A stretch of DNA of 19,680 nt, taken from the NCBI GenBank assembly GCA_027579435.1, contig JANBPK010001158.1, positions 1 to 19,680 on the forward strand, in the 5' to 3' direction. How positions within the stretch are numbered: the stretch's first letter is position 1; every line of letters begins with the position of its first letter. Below, piece by piece: positions 1 to 7,855 of the stretch. Source of the DNA: Candolleomyces eurysporus. Its lineage: Eukaryota > Basidiomycota > Agaricomycetes > Agaricales > Psathyrellaceae. The position numbers were made by a program, and so were the translations under genes. Below the pieces are notes generated by a model. That model worked only from the letters and a program-made list of their open reading frames with translations. It was not told the DNA's origin and made no database searches.

Positions 1-220
1 CTGGTGCTTCACTGATGCCGCCGCCTTTGCAGGCTGTACTCTGATCTGGTGAGTTATTCCAGGTTATTCCGGATGTCGGAGAACGGCCACAACTTATCGT
101 GGTGTTGGCAAGCAGCCACATGTCCAAATGTATGATCTGGTGCTTTACTGATGCCGCCGTTATTCCGTCGGGGGGCAGCAAAACTTATCGTGGTGCCTGA
201 CAAGCATCTGAACTGTATTA
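1..220. repeat. Minisatellite, left block (units A and B)
   Basis: Two units of a tandem repeat begin at 1 and 137 with CTGGTGCTT(C/T)ACTGATGCCG and contain the shared core ACTTATCGTGGTG. The first unit is 136 bp. The second is internally deleted (84 bp) and ends in AACTGTATTA, where a transposon is inserted. An internal half-period is visible because CTGGTG recurs inside each unit. No convincing coding frame is seen. Confidence 0.8.
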
Positions 221-933
221 CAGTCGACACCGCATTAACCCATACCCCTCGGTGGACATCCCGGGCTATGGGTTATTGGGGGTCATGGGTTTCGAGGAGT
301 GGGACGAACTGGGAAGTATTTTCCCACAGTACACCACGGCCAGTGCTCATCGTTAGATTGAGAATTTGGAGTATAAACTACGCTTTAGGAGCAAGGAAAT
401 CAGCAATTAAAGTATCCTTGAGGGCCTCGGTGTTCTCAAGGCGCAATTTTCGAGCAAGGGAGCTCAAAAGCACCTCGAGTTCGCGTGCATACGGTGCATA
501 CAGGTCGTTGATCTCTCCAATGAATTTTTTAATGGTCGCTGATGCTTGCAGGACGTCGAGATTTGTTGGGTGGGGTCCAGGGTCGGGCAATTTTTCCACG
601 ACTTAACTTGTCAGAAAGTTTGCTCTTTCATGGTTTGATTTGCTTTGATAGAAGTGAGAGCCTATTTTTAAGGGGGTTTGAGCCGCTGGGAAGGCATTCT
701 GAGTGAGAATGATGAAAAGAATTCGAAAATCATATGATATTGTTGAGAAAACGTTGCAAAATGGCGTGACTACGTATGGGTTTTTGGGTCCTGGAAGCTA
801 TGGGGTATGGGGTATCGCAGGATGTATGGGTTATTGATCAGAATCCCCGCCTACCGATTCGGTGGATCAAAAAACCTATGGGTTACAGCGGGTTATGGGT
901 TTTTACCAGTATGGGTTAATGCGGTGTCGACTG
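221..933. mobile_element. Non-autonomous Tc1/mariner-type DNA transposon (713 bp)
   Basis: The ends are perfect 25-bp inverted repeats, 221-245 and 909-933, starting CAGTCGACACCGCATTAACC. A TA dinucleotide sits on both sides (219-220 and 934-935). The sibling minisatellite unit at 1050-1066 reads ACTGTATTATCTGG without the element, so the empty site is visible in the same window and shows a TA target duplication. CAGT ends plus TA duplication are the signature of Tc1/mariner elements. No transposase frame is present. The motif ATGGGTT recurs at 268, 285, 776, 826, 878, 895 and 911, clustered at both ends, with an inverted copy at 237-243. Confidence 0.85.
378..604 (-). other. Coding-like open frame inside the mariner-type element
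   Basis: A 73-codon minus-strand frame without an ATG start lies between stops. Its product would be a hydrophilic, helix-prone, leucine/charge-patterned peptide (for example ARELEVLLSSLARKLRLE) that looks more protein-like than the surrounding frames. It could be a captured exon of a host gene or a relic of an internal gene. I do not recognise a family, and an acceptor site just upstream is not convincing (only AAG). Confidence 0.25.
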
Positions 934-1290
934 TATCTGGTGCTCTACTGATGCCGCCGAATAGATGACCTGCACAGGCTGTAATTTGATCTGGTGCGTT
1001 GCTTCGGATGTCAGAGAGCAGCCAAAACTTATCGTGGTACCGGCATCCAAACTGTATTATCTGGTGCTTTACTGACGCCAGCGAACAGACAACCTGTGCA
1101 TACTGTACTTTGGTCTGGTGCGTCACTTCGGATGTCAGAGAGCGGCTAAAACTTATCGTGGTGTTGGCAAGCAGCCAAAAATGTATGGTTTGGTGCTTTA
1201 CTGATGCCGCCGAATAGATGACCTGTCCTTTGATAAGTTGGTGCGTTACTTCGGATGTCGGAGAGCATTCAAATTGTATGATTTTCCCCG
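934..1290. repeat. Minisatellite, right block (units C, D, E)
   Basis: The tandem repeat resumes after the transposon. Units start at 937, 1061 and 1190 (periods 124 and 129 bp) with the same CTGGTGCT(T/C)TACTGA head, a middle GGATGTC(A/G)GAGAGC block and the ACTTATCGTGGT core; the last unit decays near 1290. Units diverge by scattered substitutions and small indels, so this is an old array. Confidence 0.8.
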
Positions 1291-1565
1291 TTGATTCGAG
1301 TTTCTGGTCGGTTCTGGGACCACCAGACATCCAAGATGAGAATCTTATCAAAACGTTGAAAGCACGAGATATTTGGGCATCCTTAGAGGTGGACACACAA
1401 GCTGTGGCTTTCTCTTGTATGGGTTTTTTCGGCCTAATAGCCTAGTTTCATGGATTGAAGCTGAACAAATTGGGTTCTGTATAGGCATTAGGCTAGGCCG
1501 AATGGCTCTCCTCCCCTCAGTTTCATGTGTACACGAACGTTTGCGGCAAGGCAAGCACTTAAGGC
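1291..1565. other. Gene-free spacer
   Basis: No gene is supported. GTATGGGTTTTTT near 1418 and AAAACGTTG near 1350 echo the right interior of the mariner-type element (ATGGGTTTTT at 776, AAAACGTTG at 749), so a degraded second copy may lie here. A short imperfect inverted repeat of CGGCCTAAT/ATTAGGC sequences is at about 1429-1501. Confidence 0.4.
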
Positions 1566-2544
1566 CTCCCAGGGTCCCTCTTCCAGCGTAGGACGGCCCA
1601 GGACGCTCCAGTCCGGTGTTTACTTTGAGATTCTGGTCGGGGCAGGCTCAGCATTCATTCTGTGCTTCTATTACTAGCTTGTCGGGCTAATTGCCCATGG
1701 AAACAAGTGCTCAAATTCGGCAAACAAAGTGGTGAATTTAGCAAAGAAACAATCCATTGAATCAACAAATAGATGAAATACGACAGTTTATCAGGTGCAT
1801 AAGAAAAGATAACAGAGATATCTTTGAGATATTTACTCGGAATACATGTAACGTACAATACATGAGATCTTGAGAATCAGTGTCGCCAAGATTCACGCCG
1901 CGGCACGATTCATGTCGGCAAGATCTTTCCCGCAGCGCTACCGCTTTCCCCCCCNTCCCATCCACGCCCGCTGTGATAGCGTTCCCAAAGGCGTCGTCAC
2001 ACCACACAGCACCAATTGCTGAGAATCAGACAGGGGGAGGACTCAAGGGTGAGAAGTGGGTTGGGTAGCTTCAGCTATCGGCACAGCTATCGGTATTACG
2101 AACCTCGCACTCCTTTCCTTAGTAGGATGTTCGGGTGGGCGCTTAGAACAGCTTCTCGTCCACTGCCTGCCCATCTTCTGACTTCTCTTCTTTGACGGCA
2201 GCCTCTGGAGCTGTTTTGAGTTGGAGGGTGGGTATTCTGCCCTCGGTTGTACTTGGATTACCGAAGCACATTGCTGTCGTCCAACAGCAGACAAAATTTC
2301 AGTCCAGAACAGCTATTCGTGAAGACAGGAATGGAACAGACTAAATTGGACGTTGTCATCATGTATAGTCTGGTTTTGGGGGTTGGATTCAGTTCCAAGA
2401 CAGCCATTCGTGAGGACAGAAGTAGGGCAGACTGAATCGGACTTTGTCATCCTGGATAGTCTGATTTGAGGGCTAGAGGACGGCTCAAGCTGTTAAGAGG
2501 ACGGGTCCATCCTGGACCGTCCTACGCTGGTTTCTCCCTGGGAG
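1566..2544. mobile_element. Probable non-autonomous TIR element (~0.98 kb)
   Basis: An inverted repeat pairs 1583-1603 with 2510-2530 (20 of 21 bases, core CCAGCGTAGGACGG). Further out, CTCCCAGGG (1566-1574) pairs with CCCTGGGAG (2536-2544), the two blocks being offset by a 3-bp indel. Between them is non-coding sequence with 90-bp tandem units near the right end. No transposase frame is visible. A target duplication could not be fixed, so the exact borders and superfamily are uncertain. Confidence 0.55.
2298..2525. repeat. 90-bp tandem repeat, 2 full units plus partial third
   Basis: Unit 1 starts at 2298 (TTCAGTCC) and unit 2 at 2388 (TTCAGTTCC), with shared blocks such as ACAGCYATTCGTGARGACAG, GTCATC and ATAGTCTG. 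A third, shortened copy of the unit end (CATCCTGGACCGTCC) merges with the right inverted repeat of the element. The stretch 2495-2523 also folds as AGGACGGGTCCA...TGGACCGTCCT. Confidence 0.75.
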
Positions 2545-2702
2545 TATGGTCCCATTAACAATGGCTAGTGATACAATGAAGTAATGTACAATGATATAAG
2601 CAAGGGAATACCGAGATCCAGCACACGAGGTCAAGTCGTATCATTCGTCTATACATAATAGATCCGTATATGAGGGTTATAGTGAGGCCACGCAGCACAC
2701 GC
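2545..2702. other. 3' flank of heme oxygenase gene
   Basis: Presumed 3' untranslated region and terminator of the minus-strand heme oxygenase gene. ACAATG occurs at 2558, 2573 and 2588, exactly 15 bp apart (CATTGT on the transcribed strand). No other feature is seen. Confidence 0.4.
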
Positions 2703-3906
2703 TCAGTTTGCGTCGGTGGCGGTCTTGAGGAACGTTTCAGACAGCCAGCGCTCCACGAAGAGCAGCTTCTGGTATCCCTTGTCTCCTGTGAAGCCTCCAA
2801 CCACGAGGACGAAATGCCCCAGACACACTAGACAGCAAGAATGAATCTCATGACCTGATCGACTATTAGACTCGAACACGCACCAGCAGCGATCACCGCA
2901 GCTACCGAAGATAGCGGCCAGCTCGCTTCTCGAGGAGGTTCCTGTTCGGCAACCGATTCACCCCTTCTCTTTGACACCTGTGATCGTTCCTTTGTCGCCG
3001 GCTTGGTCTCCTCTGGAGTCCGGATAGTGTTGAAGATGCCCATGTTCAGTCTGAAGGCGTTGCTAGCTTCCTCGACGATGGTTACTGTTCAAGACGCGCA
3101 AAGAATCAGAATCGAGGCTCTGGCTGATTGTGTCACGTGGACACTCACATTTGGCCTCGTCTTCACACCGTTCCCCGGCGACGTTCATCCCCTCCCTGAA
3201 CCAATCCTTGATCTTCTTCATCTCCCCAATGGAGGCGTTATTCGCCGACCTCAACTCCTTGAAGACGTAGAACGACACGCCCAGGTCACTCCCAGCCTTG
3301 TTATCCTCGCTTTCCAGTCCATAGGCCTTGGCGATAATCCTCTTTATCGACTGGCCACCGCTCAAATCGCCGAGGTACCGGACATACGAGTGGGCCAGGA
3401 GAGGTGAAGGGTCGGGAGAGTCTGCCAGCGCTTGAAGCCGCGACAAATACGTTTCCAGCGCTTCCGGGAGTCGAGGCGTGACCAGCTCCTTATGTATAGG
3501 ATGCGCCTTCCACTGGTCCTCCGGGACCTCCAAGAGGTACGCGATATCAGCCGACAAGGTCGAGGCCCTCGCGAGGAGTGTGGGGTTGTAGGTAGGTTCG
3601 AGCGTTGGGTACGTCGAGTGGCGGTCCAGTCCTCGCTCAATCGTGCTGCACCCCACGATGACAATGACGAGCTCCGCGTCAGCAAACGTCATAGGGATTT
3701 AATAGAAATTGTGGTGCGGGACCGACTTACTCGTAGACATACCACAGCATCATGAGGAATCGTACATATTCATCCTTGGGCAGTTGACCACCCAACAGCA
3801 GTCGTGCTCCTTGACTTGTCTCGGCGTCGGTGTGGGCCTGCTTGGTCCCCTCGCGCAACAACGTAGCCAAGGGCTGAGAAAGGTCGTATACTGGTGCTGA
3901 AGACAT
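2703..3906 (-). CDS. Heme oxygenase, tail-anchored
   Basis: Cleaves heme to biliverdin, CO and Fe2+, probably on the cytosolic face of the ER. Exons, in order of transcription: 3906-3731, 3645-3149, 3084-2884, 2827-2703; all junctions are GT-AG and in phase, giving 332 aa. The start ATG at 3906 puts the heme-ligating His at residue 25 in LREGTKQAH, as in animal HO-1. The distal-helix signature GDLSGGQ is at 151-157 inside YVRYLGDLSGGQ. A charged, basic linker (about 246-280) precedes a hydrophobic anchor (about 284-304) and a short C-terminal tail (GYQKLLFVERWLSETFL...). The last intron has a strong GTGCGT donor and a CTAAT branch-like site; if it is retained, translation stops at 2830-2828 and gives 309 aa with another hydrophobic end. 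Iron-type GATA sites lie upstream. I see no reductase domain. Confidence 0.9.
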
Positions 3907-4063
3907 GACGGGAGCTAAGTAGACGTGTCAGTATATAAGGGACTGTACGAAAAGTCGAACGACCCGTACCGAGGACAACGCAGTTAAGACGCGGAAATGA
4001 AGGGAAGGAAGAGGAGGATGCGAGAGTGTGGGTACCTTCTTTGACACCTGGAAAGCCAAGGGG

Positions 4064-4072
4064 ATCAGATAA
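4064..4072 (+). promoter_or_regulatory. Iron-type GATA-factor site (ATCAGATAA)
   Basis: An exact match to ATCWGATAA, the consensus bound by fungal iron-responsive GATA repressors (SreA/Sre1/Fep1/Urbs1/Cir1 family). It lies 158 bp upstream of the heme oxygenase start codon. Confidence 0.5.
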
Positions 4073-4263
4073 ATAGCAACGACAGGGCTGTAAAGGTAAC
4101 GAAATCAATCAAGGCCGCCTCTGCGTAGACGCTTGCTGACTCGCTAGGATGGCGTGCTCCCTGTTCGAGATCCACAGCAGACCGAAATCGGGGCACATAN
4201 TTCACCGGAAAATATGCTCGGAACTGCATCCGGTGATCGGTCCCAGCGTTTCTGACAGATCTT

Positions 4264-4272
4264 ATCTGATAA
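4264..4272. promoter_or_regulatory. Iron-type GATA-factor site (ATCTGATAA), palindromic
   Basis: A second exact ATCWGATAA match. Because the context is CTTATCTGATAAG (4261-4273), both strands match the consensus. It is 358 bp upstream of the heme oxygenase ATG and exactly 200 bp from the first site. Confidence 0.5.
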
Positions 4273-4671
4273 GACGGCCCAGAGATAACAAATGCGGAAT
4301 CCTCAAACTACGTGCTGCACAGTCAAAAAGACTCATGTTATTCCAGACTCACGAGCCAGGGACCCCGTTGTGCCACCACCAACCAGAAACGTACGTTATC
4401 GGACCCAGACCCGGTCCCGTCGTACTCGTACGACATTCAGTAACTCGATAGTCTCCAATGCGCCGGATCCGACTATTCTATATTCAAAGCGTAAGTACGC
4501 GTAATAATTAAGCGCATGTATATATACACATAGCGACAATCATCAGGATTCGCCAGCACGTTCCACAAAGTCTCCTACTCTCCTCCTCCTCGCGCCCGGA
4601 CCGTTCAAGCGAAGATTCTCCTCGCCCAACAACGCCGACGCCGGGCCCCCCCAACGGTAGATCAAGTTCCG

Positions 4672-7374
4672 CTACGTCACGATCCTCCGGAACAAGGCTG
4701 CCCGCCCTTCCCCGGTCCCCCCCGTTGCTGTCCCCAGAGATTGGCCTGCGGTGACACCCGAGGAGGCAGAGGATGAGGATGCACTCAACCCTCCAAGCGC
4801 CCACGCAACCTCAACACCGCACTTTATACTCCACAGCCATATCAACACAAACACCGGTGTGCTAATCAGCACGTTGAGCACCGGGAACAGATCGGGGTAT
4901 CGTGCAGGAGGTGCGATGACGAGCTCGAGAGCGTGTAGTGCGACAGCCGCGGAGTATACAGCCTATTACGAGCAGTTACGTGGTTAGCTGGTGAAAACAG
5001 GAAGAATGGACGAACGTAAGACTTACCAGAGAAAACAGCTGCCTAAAGTCAACCGACAGATTGGTAAGTGGGTTATACCCAACGAGCCTATTCCACAACA
5101 CGACAGTGGCAATGTAAGGCACCGCAAGCCCATCTCTCCTCAAAAGTGGCCACATGCTGATAATGTGGGCTGTCAGTTGGTTGGTTCATGACAGACGCAT
5201 GGTGCTGAGACCCACCTGAAAACAGCGACGTTGTTACCCAGAGCGCCCCAAGAATGCAACGCAGTCCCCGGTTGCGCGCCTGACATGAGCAGGGTCAACG
5301 GTAAAAGCGGTAACAAGATCGTCTTTTCGTGGACTTGGAACGAAAAGAGGAAGAACGACATCGAAGACGTCAATAACGCATACGATAATAAAGGCAAGAA
5401 AGGAGGAGGGTGGTCGTTCGAATCGTCGACAGCCTTCTCAGCGCCCTCTTCCGTGATACTGGCGGTAGTGGTGTCCAATTCACGGGCCTTCTCAGTAGAC
5501 CCGTCTTCGCGTATCCGCATAATCCACCCAGCTCGAAGCAGGCCCAAGACACCTGGCAGGAATCCGAGGGCTGTCAGGAGAGCTGACGTCCTAACAAGCC
5601 AGCTCCTTCCAGTATCGCCATCGCCTGCAAGTTTTCGCCACTTGATAACGACGTTACTAGCACACCAAAAGTTGGCGACCTTGTCTTCAAACAGGCCCCG
5701 AGAGAACGGGAATATACGTTGAATGGGGTGCAAGATGTGTAGAAGCGATGGTGCGAGTCCTGGGAGGAAGAAGGGCAGGAAGAGGATAGCGAAACTCGCG
5801 ACAGTTGTAACAGCCAGGCGAGTGAACAGCGTGAACCTACGAGGCCACAATTAGGGTCAAATCAAGCTAAGGAGTGGAGAAACGCACCCGTTCTTCTGGC
5901 CAAGATATATACACTTTGCCAGTAGGTATGATCCGATCGCAGGAGCATAATACAAAGCCATTTGCTTGAAGCCTAGGCTTAGCACGAAGAAAACGGCTGC
6001 GACCAAGTCGTTCCCTGTGGCAAAGAAATTGATAGAAAGGAGAGTGAAGCCTATCCCGGCGGTTAGATGATATGCAATCGGATCTAAGAAAGAATTTACC
6101 AAGCATGACCGAGTTGTATTGGAAGTGACCGTGATCAATGAGAAGTAGCGCAGGCTGAAGCAGGAGCAGGAGTAGTGCTTGTTCCTAAAAATCATATTAG
6201 CGTCGTTATTTGGCATACGAACGGGTAGGCGCTCACTTGAGTCCTCTTCGATCGGGTACCTTGCCAAGTTTTGACAAACATGATCAAGGCGGGTATATAG
6301 ACCAGCAAATCGAAAAAGACGACGGTAAGGCGCATGTAGAGCTTGCTACCGGGAGTCTCTATGCCTCTTGAGGCATCCAATGCGAACCAGGTAGGATTGA
6401 CCCAAGAACCACTGTCGGAAAGCGCTCAAAGTAAGTATGCTGGCGCCGGAGAGATGGAGGAAAGATACGAACACGAGGCCGCATAGCCAAGATACGTATG
6501 CCGTCAGCGGAGGGTAGTCAAGTCCCCAGTATTGCAGGTCGTAGGTGTACCACTCTCGGAAGGGCAGGTGCGTCGTAATTTCCATCCAATGTCGCTGTGC
6601 TTCATAGTCGCCATACATCGGGGGTGTAGCCTCGCCTAGAGTTGCCTAATTAGCAGGGTAAACGGATCGCCGCACGGATGATTACTCACCAGAGTACGAG
6701 CCCACTCCCAGACAGAGTTTTACCAAAGTTGCGAATGCGATTGCGCTGGGTATTACCCATGTCCTCAGCCCGCGTTTGTGCATGGACCGAATCCACCTTC
6801 GACCCAAGGATGCGTGCTCGGTCTCCCCGTGTGCTTGGGTGTACTTTGATCGCAACAAGGCCTTGTGCAAGCTGACGGTGTTCGCTGCACCATGGACTGT
6901 ATACGTGCTCGAGATGCTCGCGTTGGACGTCTGCCGCTGCCTCAGATGCTTTGGTGGGTTGTCAGTATTGTACAGAGAGCTGAACGTCCGACGGCGTGTG
7001 GGTGAATCTGGCGCCTTTTTGCCGCGTATCGAGGTGGAGGTGGCAGATGTGGGAGAGGTGTTGGAAGGAAAGTGGGTCGCGAACGGGGAGACTGCGCGAG
7101 TGGACGATACTGGCGAGAGCGGTGGCGAACCCAGCCAATGCTGGCTCTCGGACGTGTCGATGAGGTGTCTGCGCGGTGTTGGGGCGTGTATGGTTGGCAT
7201 CGAGGATGAGGGCTCGGCGTCGTAGCCGTTCCACCTGGACATTGGGTGCGATGCTGCGAGTGCTGCGCTCGCTGGTGGGATTTCGGCCGAATACCTCAAG
7301 GACTGCTGACGCGCTCTTGGGGCCCGTTTGTAGAGGACATCTTCGGGGGGCAGCGCGGAAAGTTCAGAGTCCAT
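4672..7374 (-). CDS. ALG6: ALG6: Dol-P-Glc:Man9GlcNAc2-PP-Dol alpha-1,3-glucosyltransferase
   Basis: Adds the first glucose to the lipid-linked N-glycan precursor on the lumenal side of the ER. Exons, in order of transcription: 7374-6690, 6635-6473, 6411-6237, 6184-6100, 6050-5888, 5836-5216, 5156-5027, 4962-4672; phases close and give 770 aa. Signature blocks: [17 protein letters not shown] (catalytic-loop Asp at about 238), [74 protein letters not shown] and [11 protein letters not shown]. These are ALG6 rather than ALG8. It has many membrane segments. The first ~200 residues are a hydrophilic Ser/Pro/Arg-rich extension, with the first membrane helix just before GSYSG; yeast and human ALG6 (about 500-550 aa) lack this. 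The donor of the second intron (GT|GTTCGT) is the least certain junction. Confidence 0.93.
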
Positions 7375-7855
7375 CAATGTAGGAGGTGAAATGTGTAGCT
7401 CGGCAACTCAGTCGGTGTATTGCCGGCTCGTGCAAGGGATGATCGTGGTCGGTTAGCGGGCACATCGTCATCGTCTTAAAGCAGCTCCATCTGCCCTCAT
7501 GTTGCCTCAGCGTCGGAGGTGTCGAGCTGGGTTGCTGCCCGAAAGATAGATACTGACGCGAAAACCCTGCCCGGAACATTAGGAACAAACTGTATTTTGC
7601 GATCGACCCGGAGCCTCCTGCTCTACTGCTATGCACCCCAACGCGCTCCCATGACCACCTGTCTGTCCCCAATGTTGGGGAAGCGTTTCTCTGGTGCCGC
7701 CTAGATGACGACGACGGATGGCGGATGAACGTGCTCAATGCCATCTGGTCCGGTATTTCCCATTTCTTCCCACGGTGACGATTCCCTTATTTTGAACGTT
7801 TGTGCTCTCCGACCGACACGACACGTCTCCAACTTTCTGATCCTCATCCCCAATA
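7375..7855. promoter_or_regulatory. Divergent ALG6 / porin promoter region
   Basis: 481 bp between the ALG6 ATG (minus) and the porin ATG (plus). The porin side is pyrimidine-rich before the start codon, common in highly expressed fungal genes. I see no clear TATA box or recognisable operator. Confidence 0.5.

Larger units (their letters stand above)
3907..4671. promoter_or_regulatory. Heme oxygenase upstream region / ALG6 3' flank
   Basis: About 765 bp without a convincing gene between the heme oxygenase ATG (minus) and the ALG6 stop (minus). It carries a TATATA stretch at 3932-3937, 26 bp from the heme oxygenase ATG, two GATA sites (annotated separately) and a TATATATA run at about 4518-4526. 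One N is at 4200. A 5'-UTR intron (donor GTACCC near 4035, acceptor TTAG near 3915) is possible but unproven. Confidence 0.5.

Noticed and set aside
151..606. 151-codon plus-strand frame
   Set aside because: It runs from the minisatellite across the transposon end and inverted repeat; composition is not protein-like and the frame is created by the insertion junction.
1..1290. Spaced direct repeats resembling a CRISPR array
   Set aside because: The whole 124-136 bp unit is repeated and slowly diverging, with no unique spacers; the genome is eukaryotic.
893..1396. 167-codon minus-strand frame with internal peptide repeats
   Set aside because: It is a by-product of the tandem minisatellite; the peptide repeats simply mirror the DNA units.
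1429..1501. Imperfect inverted repeat CGGCCTAATAGCC / GGCATTAGGCTAGGCCG
   Set aside because: Arms are short and misaligned; not enough to call an element or structured RNA.
2828..2883. Heme oxygenase ending at the TAG 2830-2828 (309 aa) as the main product
   Set aside because: A strong intron with GTGCGT donor and TCTAG acceptor restores a well-coded C-terminal exon to a TGA at 2705-2703; the shorter form is kept only as a possible isoform.
4149..4504. Plus-strand frames in the heme oxygenase upstream region
   Set aside because: Low-complexity, no family resemblance, contain an N, and overlap likely promoter elements.
4508..4804. 98-codon minus-strand frame
   Set aside because: It overlaps the ALG6 last exon in another frame and its 3' flank; no domain.
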